Assembly: GCA_025667525.1 (NCBI GenBank)
Contig: CM046882.1
Span: 545,488,630 to 545,552,629, forward strand
Reading direction: 5' to 3'
DNA: 64,000 nt
Source: Glebionis coronaria
Taxonomy: Eukaryota > Streptophyta > Magnoliopsida > Asterales > Asteraceae
In this document: positions 44,731-55,436 of the stretch, piece by piece
How positions within the stretch are numbered: the stretch's first letter is position 1
How the letters are laid out: the number at the start of each line of letters is the position of its first letter
Notes under the pieces: model-generated
The model's database searches: none
What the model saw: only the letters and a program-made list of their open reading frames with translations
What the model was told of the DNA's origin: nothing
Position numbers and translations under genes: made by a program

Positions 44731-46741
44731 GTAAGTCTGGTTCCACTCTAAGATTAGCCCAGTAACCGTGTTGTCCTCGTACACAAAACTCAATATCAAT
44801 CATCTCTAGGTCACGGATGATCTCCTTTGCAATCCAGATGCCAACAATCACACCCGACCTTCTGCTTAGAGCATCTGCCACCACATTCGCCTTACCAGGA
44901 TGGTAGTGAACGTTGGTGTCGTAGTCATTCACTATCTCTAACCATCTCCTCTGTCTCATGTTCAGTTCCTTCTGGGTGAAGATGTACTTGAGAGTCTTGT
45001 GGTCGGTGAATATGTCACATGATTCACCATAAAAATAATGTCTCCAGATCTTCAACGCGAAAACAAATGCTGCAAGCTCTAAATTGTGAGTAGGATACTT
45101 TTCTTCATAAGGTTTCAGCTGTCGTGATGCGTATGCAATAACCTTCCCATGTTGCATGAGAACGTAGCATAAACCCTTTCCTGAAGCATCACTATATATC
45201 TGAAATCCACCTGAGCCAGATGGGAGAGTAAGAATAGGTACGCTCCCTAAATTTTGCTTAAGATCTTCAAAGATCTTCTCCCACTCTTCCGTCTAGACAA
45301 ATTTCTCTCCTTTCCTCATCAGCTTAGTTAAAGGTAAGGCTAACCATGAATAGTTCTCTATAAACCTACGGTAGTAGCCAGCTAAACCCAGAAAACTTCT
45401 AACTTCAGTTACAGATATAGGTCTCGGCCACTTAGTGATTGCTTCAACCATTGCAGGATCCATGATGATCCCCTCTGCGGATACAAAATGGCCTAGAAAT
45501 GCCACCTTGCTTAACCAGAACTCACACTTAGAGAACTTGGTATACAACTGCTTCTAACGAAGAATCTGTAAGACTGTACGAAGGTGTTCCTCATGTTCCT
45601 CCTTGGATTTGGAGAATATCAGGATGTCATCAATGAACACGGTAACGAACTTGTCTAGAAACTCATGGAAGACACGGTTCATCAAATCCATGAAGACAGC
45701 TAGAGCATTAATGAGTCCGAATGGCATGACTACGAACTCGTAGTGCCCATAACGTGTACGGAAAGCAGTCTTGGAGATGTTCTGCTCTTTAACCCATAAC
45801 TGATGGTAGCCGGACCTCAGATCGATCTTGGAGAAATACTTGGCGCCCTGAAGTTAATCGAACAGGTTATCAATACGCGGCAAAGGATAACGGTTCCTGA
45901 TCGTGATCTTGTTCACCTCACGATAGTCTATACACAAACACATGCTGTCGTCTTTCTTCCTCACGAACAGTATCGGTGCACCCTATGGTGATGCACTAGG
46001 ACAGATGAAACCTCGTTCCAGAAGTTCCTGCAGCTGATCTTTTAGTTCCTTAAGCTCTATAGGAGCCATACGGTAAGGAGCTTTGGAAATCGGCTCTGCA
46101 CCTGGTATGAGCTCGATCCCAAACTCGACTTCACGAACAGGTGGTATGCCTGGAAGTTCATCTGGAAATACGTCAGGGAATTCTGACATAATAGGCTGAT
46201 CTTGGACCGATTGAGACTCGGCAGTAATGTCATGAATATTGGCTTTAAAGCCCTGGCAGCCATGTGATAGCAATGCACGCGCCTCCATGGATGAAATAAT
46301 TTGTACTTACCTCCCTGGCAGAAAACCATGGTGTATGTACTCTGGAGATTTAACATCATCGAAGATAACCCGATAAGTGTGGCAGACGATCGTAGCCTAG
46401 TGTTTGGATAACCAGTCCATGCCTAAAATCAAGTCAAAATCGCACATGTCCAAGGGAAGTGCGTCAACTCTGCGGGTCTTATCATCAAATTCTAGGGGAA
46501 GATCTCTATACACCTGAGTGATTCGTACAGAGTCCCTAAGTGGCGTGGAAATGCATAAGGCATTATCTAATGGCATCGGGGAAATCCTAACACGTACAAC
46601 AAAAGTAGTGGATATGACTGAATGCGTCGCTCCAGTATCAAAAAGAACACATGCTTCCAAACCATTCATAAAGAGATTTCTGGTGATGGTACCTGAAGTC
46701 TTATTCCCCTGGTCTCTAGTAGTAGTGAACACGCAACCAAA
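44731..46741 (-). pseudogene. D pol: protease, RT, RNase H with nonsense changes
   Basis: Protease (46732-46397) has FDTGATHSVIS and ILGMDWLS. RT follows from about 46288 (FPDVFPDELPGIPP) with ERGFICPSASP, then [14 protein letters not shown] and [10 protein letters not shown] near 45645-45612. The 45547-45293 segment has KFSKCEFWL and [16 protein letters not shown]. RNase H (45157-44731) has [25 protein letters not shown] and [13 protein letters not shown]. Stops interrupt at about 46397, 46310, 45983, 45856 and 45556, mostly as single codons in an otherwise continuous frame. Integrase is not in the window. Confidence 0.85.
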
Positions 46742-46941
46742 AGTAGGAGGTGGCTTGGTGTCGGTGTGTACAGAGGTGCATTCTATCTCACCCTAGCGAT
46801 AGTCGTTCTGTTGATGGCCTTGTTGGCCACACTTGAAACAACCACCAGTAACTTGGCGACAAATACCAAAATATATGCGCAAACAAGTAGGACAGACAGG
46901 ATGCGTGAATCCGTTAGCAGGCGTCCTAGTTAGTTGTGAGC

Positions 46942-47014
46942 CTGTTTAAGGATTACATGCATGAGACATGATCGTGGGACATAAACATGATTACATAGAA
47001 GGTGTAAAATTTAC
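46942..47014 (-). other. Intron-like segment 3 in D gag (73 bp)
   Basis: Donor CATCTG/GTAAAT and acceptor CTTAAACAG/GCTC on -. T-rich, with a CATGTCTCATGCATG stretch. Skipping it keeps the frame into the zinc knuckle. Confidence 0.5.
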
Positions 47015-47079
47015 CAGATGAGGTAGGACGCTTAGGCTGTGAACCTCTACGGTCCTCATCCCTGCCGTTACCATTGTTC

Positions 47080-47156
47080 CTGAATGAATAGTTGTTGGAG
47101 TGTCAGAATACCATAACATAAAATAGTTTAACATGAAAGAAGGTTAATGTAGGGAC
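47080..47156 (-). other. Intron-like segment 2 in D gag (77 bp)
   Basis: Donor CAGCAG/GTCCCT (weak) and acceptor TATTCATTCAG/GAAC on -. T-rich, with in-frame stops. Flanking sequence is Asn/Gly/Arg-rich, as expected before a zinc knuckle. Confidence 0.5.
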
Positions 47157-47300
47157 CTGCTGGTGTTCGAGTTGTTAGCGTTGTTATGGTAATTATCATT
47201 ACCGCCACGCCTCTTAGAACTAGAAGGGTCGTTGGTCTGACCGTTTCCCTTAGATGCTTGCTGTTGAGCGGCCGCAGGCTTACGGTCGTTAGTCTTCTGC

Positions 47301-47385
47301 CTGGAATATAACGTTGAACAGAGGATTATATGAAATGAAAAATACCGATGGAAATGAATTGTTTACAATTGGTGATTGAAGATAC
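47301..47385 (-). other. Intron-like segment 1 in D gag (85 bp)
   Basis: On - the donor is AAGAG/GTATCT and the acceptor TATATTCCAG/GCAG. It is T-rich with a stop in the gag frame. The flanking frame is continuous only if it is skipped. Confidence 0.55.
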
Positions 47386-48218
47386 CTCTTCACTGATCTG
47401 TCATCACCAAACTCCTCTCGTTCCTGAAGCATCTCGAGCTTACGGGCTGCATCGGTCACTTGTGCCACTGTAGTGTAAGTAGTACATACCAAGCTGTTGG
47501 CGACCGAAGTGCGAAGTGCCCTACGAAACTTCTTGGCTTGCTCCGTAGCAGTCCCTGCGGCTGGACCCAGAAATCCTTCTAAGCGGAGAAACCTTTGCAT
47601 GAACTCGTTGCTGTTTTCACCAGCAACCTGCCGAATGTTGTGGTAGTCCCTCTTGAGCTTCTCTTGCTCAGCGTGTGGTATGTGCTGATTAAGGAAGAGC
47701 TCCTTAAACTGGTCCCATGTCAGCTGTGCAACCCAATTATCACCACCGTTGGACTGCTTGACTAACTTCCACCACTGCAGCACATCACCTTCAAACTTAT
47801 AGCAAGCCAGTCTTGCCTTGAAAACACCGTCACAACCCATCGCATCGAAAATCTTCTCGATATGAGAAATTCAAGCTTCAGCCTCGTTGGAGCTGTCAGT
47901 CTGCTCAAACGAAGGGGTCGTTGTTTGTTGAATCGCTCCAACCAAGTCATAAGAGTAACAGGTGGAGGAGGAGGTAGATGATTATTGTTGTTGTTCTGAT
48001 TGCCATGAGCTTGGAATTCCGCATGAACTTCGTCTCTGATTTCATTGCGAAGTTAGGGAAGGAGGGCTTGTAGAGTTGCATTGACAGCTGCAGTCAAATC
48101 TGGTGTATTGCGTGAGTTCACCATCTGATAGTTTAAAAACAAAATGCAACATAAATCATAAATCAGAAATGAGATGACATAAAATGCATGAACAATGTAT
48201 AAATCAATGAAGCAGTTT

Positions 48219-51181
48219 TGTAAAACCCGCATGCTTTTACCATGAATAGTACCCTTAAGATCGTACTTACTAGATTAAAACTTTCTTAATATAGCATGAT
48301 TACGATTACGTGTTATGATTTTACGTATTCCGTACGTGTTAGAACACGATAAGTATTTACTACGCACGATCACGTAATAATTATTTGACGATAGTTAATC
48401 ACGAGCATGCGATCATGAAATCATGAACGTAATTAAAACACGAACTATTATTAATTACGTATATATATTTATTACGAGCGTAATTAAATATATTAGATCA
48501 CGATATTTACGTAACGAGAACACTTAAAACGCGAACACAAATAATCACGAACGTGTAACTTATTAATTAGACACGGAAAACATCCGGGTTACCCTTGTGG
48601 GCCCCATTACCACGAATTTAGGAGGGGGGGATGGGCTTAGCCCATCAATTTTTCACTAAAAAGGAAAAGGGATATTTTTTACTACTCATTTTCATTCATA
48701 GAAGATTTTTAGAAAAAAAACCCTCAAGCCCTCTTCCTTGTTCTTCTTTGTGCCGCCACCTTAAGAACACCACAAGAGGTGGTTTTTGATCTTGGATCTC
48801 AAAATTCTAGTGATTTATCGTGTTGGTTCTTCGTTCTCTTGATCTATGAATTCGATAAAACCTTTTTAAAACTTTTCTTTTGATTTAATCTTTTTATTAA
48901 TTATGAACATGTGATGTTTTTATAAAAAACATGATAATTAAGCATAGATCTAACATGTTTTGGTGTCTAATTAAATCAAAGGGTTGTTTTAAGGGGGTGT
49001 TTGTTTTGGCCGCAGGCTGCAACCGAACCCGAAGGGGTTTCGGTTTGCCAAGCCGACCACCACCAAGACCATATGGTCTTGGTTGGTGCGTGTGGGTCCC
49101 ACGGCAGCAAGGGAACAAGGGGTACCCCGAGTTGGTTCGGGGTACGATGTCGATTTCATGTCCGGTTCATGTTTTTAGCCTAGATCCGGTTCATGGTGTA
49201 TGTTAGTTTTTTTATGTTTATGAACTTATGTTAAAATTAAATTAATAAAATGTTGTGATTAATTTAATAACATGACTTAGGTTATTTAATTATTAATAAT
49301 CATGAAATTATTTTAACCTAAGTATTTATATGTTTAAGACTTATAATCAATTAATTATTTTAAAACCATGGATATAATTAATTAATTAACATGACTTAGG
49401 TTATATTATTAATATATAATAATACATATTTTAACCTAAGTATTTAACTTATTTAATTAAAAACATGTTATACTTTAATTAAATATTATAACCTATAGTT
49501 TAATTAAATTACATAAAATAATTATTAAACTATACATTATATCATATGACTTAGAAATAATCATGAAAAACACTTAGGCTTATATACTTAGCTTATTTAA
49601 CCAGCTTATTTCTAATTATGGAAACTTTCTATTTTTAGAAACTTACTTAAATAAGGCAGCTAATCTATTTATGAAAACCAGCTATTTTTAGAAACTTATT
49701 TATTTAAGGCAGCTAATCTATTTATGGAAACTTATTTAATTAAGGCAGCAAATCTATTTATGGAAACTTTCTATTTTTAGAAACTTATCTATTTTAAGCA
49801 GTAAATCTATTTTTGGAAACTTTCTAATTTTGGAAACTTTCTATTTTTAGAAACTTTCTATTTTTAAAAACTTTCTATTTTTCGAAACTTTCTATTTTTG
49901 GTAACTTTCTATTTTTGGAAACTTTCTATTTTAGGAAACCTGCTATTTTTGAAAAGTTACTTATTATTGCACAGTAAGTATATAATACATGAAATACCAG
50001 AAATACTTAATCAGATTAAGCAGAATATAAGATTTAATACAGTTTAAGGCTTTAAAACAGTAAAACATAATAAGAACACATAAAATAAGCTAAGACATGA
50101 CATAAAACCAGCTACGTATTTAGTAAGCAGATACTTATTCATGTACGTATTTATGTAGCACTAGTGATTCGGAAGTAGGATTCCTCGCAGTTCATCTTCT
50201 TCGTTCACTGGACATAAGGTACGGATTCCCGTCCTTTCAGTATGGACATTCTTTCCTTATTAGGATTTCCCCGTATGGAGCCAACTGTTTTCCCGTAGTA
50301 TAAGTTACGTGTTTGATTGCTTATGTTTAATAAAGATTACCTATAGCCATATACATGCATGACCAGTTTCACCTAGTTATGGAGGTACCATAACCATAAC
50401 ATTAGAGGCACTGATGTTATGACTTCACCACGGCAGAGTGATTGCTCGTGGCGTCCCTTCAGCTTTTGGCCATTTATTTAAATTTATCATGTGGGGCGTA
50501 TGGGTGCATCCTAGTTACACGTTTTTATTCAGGATTTCATGGTGAATGTGGTGTGTGCCTTGTATCCTTCACAAGGAGCTGATCCCTCCTACCCATAAAC
50601 CAGTATATTAAATTAGAGGCAGCCCCTCTAATTTGCATGATGAGGTCACCCCTCCAATTATTCATGCACGGTGGATTTTCATGACCTATATTGGCTAATG
50701 GTAAAATATGACAAACAGATTTTATAAGATAAACATAAGATTTTCAAACTATAAAACCAGTTTTATGAACATGTTCCAGGTTTTCCAGGACTTATACATT
50801 TCCGCTGCTATTAAGTCTCTATTATGTTTTAGTCACTTATACTATGTCTATATCCGTGCACTGAGCGTTTTGCTCAGCCGTTACTTTCCTTTCCATGTCC
50901 CAAAACGGCAGGTACCCTAGGAGGGACTCGAGCATTTGGAGGACGTGCATAGGATGGAAGCTGCTAGAGACTTCTTTTCCTTTTGCCTTCATATACTTAT
51001 GCTTGTTTAGTCTTTCATTCATTTCTGTTGCTTTATTATGTTTTGAGCTTATGTTTGGGAACCGATGTTTGATTCCGGTTATCCCTATGGTAATGTAATG
51101 TTTTATACATTTATCCTTGTATGCTTTGATGACACGCCATAATTACGCGTGACATTTCCGTTATCAAAATGGGGTGTTACA
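48219..51181 (+). repeat. 5' LTR of element B
   Basis: 2,963 bp. Contains a perfect 22-bp palindrome at 49062-49083 (half-site ACCAAGACCAT), a stem-loop at 49122-49145 (arms GTACCCCGA, loop GTTGGT) and a large 17-bp tandem array at about 49615-49955. Confidence 0.93.
49615..49955 (+). repeat. 17-bp tandem array in LTR-B
   Basis: The last third is nearly pure repeats of GGAAACTTTCTATTTTT. The first part mixes them with AAGGCAGCTAATCTATTTAT units. Partner array in the 3' LTR: about 56832-57170. A and D have only short versions. Confidence 0.85.
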
Positions 51182-51185
51182 ATTA

Positions 51186-51197
51186 TGGTATCAGAGC
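51186..51197 (+). other. PBS of element B
   Basis: TGGTATCAGAGC, 4 bases after the LTR end (spacer ATTA), the initiator tRNA-Met type. Confidence 0.9.
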
Positions 51198-51640
51198 CAA
51201 GGCTTCGACCTGTAGGCTCTAAAACTCGACCTGTGACTAGTGGGTAGTCACCAGGAGCTTCCTAAGCCAACGTCTGTTATTCTACGTATTAATGTTTTCA
51301 GCGCATTGTTGTTTTAACCATGATGTTTTCAGCACCTTGAGGTTTTAACCTTGACGTTTTCATCGATATTGTTTTACTAATATGGATGGACAACCGTCAT
51401 TCATATTTAGTTATGTCTCATTGTTTCATGCATAATGTTCCTCGTGAACTGTGGCTATGTGGACTGAACCCCAGTAGTTCATAATTAGTCACATCAAATT
51501 TTTTTCTGATAAGTTTTGACAAACGAGTTTCATTCATTTATGTTTCATGTATCATTGTTGCAGGGATTATGACTAAGTAATGGTTGGTACAGGACTGGCC
51601 CTATTTAGTCGCATGTGCTTTTATCGAAACTTTTAACTTT

Positions 51641-51704
51641 GGGACCGACCCATAGGCGTCCCCTCGCCATGTCTTTTGTTTTGGAACCGACCCATAGGCG
51701 TTCC
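51641..51704 (+). promoter_or_regulatory. Two leader stem-loops in element B
   Basis: Arms GGGAC/GTCCC (51641-51645, 51658-51662) and GGAAC/GTTCC (51683-51687, 51700-51704) flank the same 12-nt loop, CGACCCATAGGC. The G/A change in one arm is matched by C/T in the other. Confidence 0.75.
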
Positions 51705-52863
51705 CTCGCACATATAAAGGTTTTATAAACTACATTACGCATTCATGCACTGTTTTTCATGCATAAAATTTTTCTCATAATTTAAATTGGCATAAATTTT
51801 TTTTTCATGTCCCCTCATAAGTTATTATGTTTTTATGTCAAGTATGTTTACATACTGTCATGGTTAATTTCAGTTTCATGCTGATTATGTTATACACTTC
51901 TTCGTAATAGATGGTTTCATGTTTCTTCATGATAATTCCGTCTTCATGTTGATTATGTTTTACGCCTCTTTTGTTATTTACGTTGTCCTGCAAGACATTG
52001 TTGGATTTCTTTGAATTCTGCTTTCATGATAGTCATGGTTGGTTTTCATTGATCATGCTGTCAGGCAAATCATCGTTGAATTTGGTGTAACCACACTTTA
52101 GCGTTTCTCTATGCAACCAGAATGAGGTATATACTGGCATTGCCAGGTTATCATGATGGTTTTCCTAACAGTTTAACTGATATACTTTCTTTAGATCATG
52201 ATAAATGATCGAATCCATACCGATCATTTCATGTGCATTCCACGTGTACTCCACGTACCGTATTTCATGTGTATTACATGTACCTTAATCCATGTGTATT
52301 CCACTTGCAATACTTCACGAGTATTCGCTAGTCGATTCTGAATCATCTCAGGCGTATTTTCAATTGCTGATATTCTACAAGATTGCTGATGCCGCTCACA
52401 ACTTGGAGATGTTACTAAAGGTTGATGCTGCTGACGTTCAGAGACGCTACGAGATGCGGATGCTGTTCACAACCTGGAGATCCTACAAGACGAAGACAAA
52501 GGCGTCGGAGAAAAGCAATTGGACGAGAAGATGCTTCACCATCAGACGATTTCCATCAATCATTGTCCCTAATTCTTAGTTACATGTCATACATCATTCA
52601 GCTGTCATTTCAGCCATATGAGTGCAAACCGATACCAGCCGGCCACTCAGCTGAATAGTTACATGAATCACGGTCATGAGAATGACCGTCATGAAACTGA
52701 CAGACAGGACTATAGTAACCACTACTATGACAGAAACTATCCTATAAATCGCAACCGAGGCTCCGGCCGTGGACGTGATCAGACATACAAATGATCAGTA
52801 GTCCAACCGATCCGCCAATTCTTGCATAATAACCTTATATTGTGGTTATATTTGTTTCACATC

Positions 52864-53019
52864 TCGAGACACATTTCAAGACATCAATCAAGACACATGT
52901 TTCACGTATACTTTCTGAAGACACATGTCAAGACATCAGTCAAGACACATGTCTCACGTATACTTTCTGAAGACACATGTCAAGACACCAGTCAAGACAT
53001 ATGTCATGCTTATAGTTCC
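52864..53019 (+). repeat. 52-bp tandem repeat in element B
   Basis: About three units (from 52864, 52916 and 52968) built on GAAGACACATGTCAAGACAT and TCACGTATACTTTC. The same block occurs inverted at 1-110 and at about 39770-39870, so it predates the split of these copies. Confidence 0.8.
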
Positions 53020-55436
53020 AAGAAACGAGTCAAGACACATGACTCACGTCCAACTATGGAACATTTCTAAGAAATTCAGGGTACCCTCCGACGGTATATC
53101 TATTTTTGTTGTGCCATGTATTAATCAGACCACAAGAATTTCTATACCATTATCGGCGCATCAGTGAGGACTGTCACGTTGCCGATGTCACTTTCATTTC
53201 TTTCACCATGGTTCATATATTCATGACCATGAAGGACGCCTTTCGTATTCCCACGTATACGAAGGTTTTCCTTCAGCTTAATGATGAGATCCAAGCTGCT
53301 AACGCATTCCCTCGGACAGACACGAGATGAATTTTATCCTAATTATATACTATGAACAGCACACCATGCTACGATTCATAATTATGTACAGAAATGTTCA
53401 GGCTCCTGAACACATTCAGCTCGATTTTCCATCCAGAAAATCTGTACAAATTATCTATGCTTTACAAGCATGTGCATTGTTAGCCATGGTCGCTAAATTT
53501 TCTAGCTGTCAGTAAGACACGACCACTTAATTCTTTTACGCATAGCCAGTTGATTATTCCAAAGTCTTCCTATACATTCCGGAAGAACCTACAAGGAGAA
53601 GGATGATACCATGAGATTATGTGTCGACTACCGTCGACTTAAACAAATCACCATTCATGACCGTTATTCTCCTCCACATATTGACAACATGTCCAATCAA
53701 CCGTATGGTGTAAATCACTTTTCCAAGATCGAACTCATGATCATGCTGCCAACAGTGACGAATGAAACAGCAGGACATGTCCATGACTGCTATTCGTACA
53801 CGACTCGGTCATGCTAGATTTATAATTTTGAATTAGTCTCATCAATGCTCCAACGGCATTATGAGAATGAGTTTCCATGAACTCATAGCAAATTCATCAG
53901 TGTTTTCATTGAGGATAACCTGATTTCCTTTAAGCCTAGAAGAAGAACAGGAAGACCATATATGCACTATGTTGCAAATTCTATGACAAGAGAAATTTCA
54001 CCCTGGAAATTTTTCCAATATCAATTCTGTTTGATTACAGTGACACACTGAATCACATGGGTTTCTACGGTTAATCTTACCATGACTCTGCTTATGCGTA
54101 AAGGAACGAACTCTACACTACATTAGGTGTTCTAGGAAATCCTACGTTAAAAGAAGTCTAGATTCAGAGCCTCAGAGTTTCGCAACCTTCTATGTATCAA
54201 GTTTCTACGAAGCAAGATACAGTTACGTTCATATCTTTATACCTGTCATACAAACAGGCTAAGATAGGACACCAACAGACTGGGATGTTTTCATCATCTG
54301 AAATTTTAAATTGAAATGGGACAAGATCTCCACGGATTTTGGTTACCAGTTTAAAGCAAACTCAGATGAAGCATGATGCTATCTGGGTTATTGCAAACAG
54401 TTTGATCAAGTCTGTAGAATCCTTACATCCGTAAGGATTTCAGAACAAACAAATTTATCGGACATGTTCCAACCAAGGCTCATCTGATCACTTGGTAATC
54501 CCTCAGTTATCGGGTCAGACAAATATTCATAATTGTGCTCCTAATTCACTTCACGTCCTTGTTCTAATTCCACGCCTTGCTTTCGCGCTCACGTTCATGA
54601 CACTATTCACGTTCATGATCGTATTTTGGTTTACGATTTTACATTCATTTGTTTTCTCATTATGGGTAGTTTGCAAGAACTTGAGAGACCGGACCCAAGT
54701 TTAGTGTAACTCCCTATCCTCAGATAGACGTTTCTCGTCATAATCTATGTCTCACCTTCTAGCGTTTGTCGTTACCGCCATTATATTCTATGATCACGAT
54801 ATGTTTCACATGTCATGTTCATTCCACGTTCCTCATATCATGATCAAGATATGTTACACGTATCAGGGATCACGATATGGTTACTCATACTACACTCGCC
54901 ATATCTCCACGTAGCACGTTCAAAAATTTTCACGTATCACGTTCAAAATTTTTCACGTACTACGTTTCTATATGTCTTGCGCATCGTTGCTAGTTATCAG
55001 TTAAGTTGGATTGCTTTGCACCATAATGTTTCAGTTACTCTTACACGTTAATTCTTATTCCCTCGATCGAATTTAGGGGATCTACCTTACGTTGATTACC
55101 AAGAACTCCTTCTTATTCCAAGTCAAGGTCAGGAGGACCAAGACGTATCATTCGTGTCAAGATCTTATAAAGGAGCCGTTCCAAGAGGGAAGCCACTTGG
55201 AAACGGACAAGTTCATCCGGACTTCTTATCCGTTTTCTCCAATCAATTAGATATGTCCTTTCAGCCACGTCACGTTCCATGTCCTTTTTAGACATGTTAC
55301 GTTCCGCGTTCTTTCTGCCAGGTCACCTGCACGTTAATTTATTTTACATACCCTCTCAGTTTGATTCAGGTATGTTTCTCTTTCAGTTACGTTATCTATA
55401 ATTCGGGGACGAATTATTCTTTTTAGGGGGAAGAGT

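Larger units (their letters stand above)
46742..48124 (-). pseudogene. D gag and zinc-knuckle region with three intron-like segments
   Basis: ATG at 48124-48122 begins a standard gypsy gag start (MVNSRNTPDL). TAA at 48055-48053 (codon 24) and a frameshift plus TGA between about 47950 and 47840 break it. The capsid-type domain is at 47840-47400. Three segments with GT...AG ends follow (47385-47301, 47156-47080, 47014-46942). Across them the frame stays open into a CFKCGQQGH knuckle whose last Cys is replaced by Tyr. A TAG at about 46796 precedes the protease. Confidence 0.7.
51198..55436 (+). pseudogene. Element B internal region: gag, RT and integrase remnants
   Basis: Leader stem-loops lie at 51641-51662 and 51683-51704. 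A gag-tail remnant rich in Asn, His, Arg and Asp is at about 52619-52795. An RT scrap at 53611-53760 keeps MRLCVDYRRLKQIT and HFSKIEL. Weak integrase/chromodomain-like scraps lie at about 54310-54720 and 55060-55230. GTAC/CATGTGTATTCCAC-type short repeats lie at about 52225-52330. Many stops and shifts are present. The PPT TTTTAGGGGGAAGAGT (55421-55436) is intact. Confidence 0.7.

Noticed and set aside
46300..46315. AG/GTAAGT splice donor in D pol
   Set aside because: The frame continues in phase on both sides with a single stop codon, so a nonsense change explains it better than an intron.
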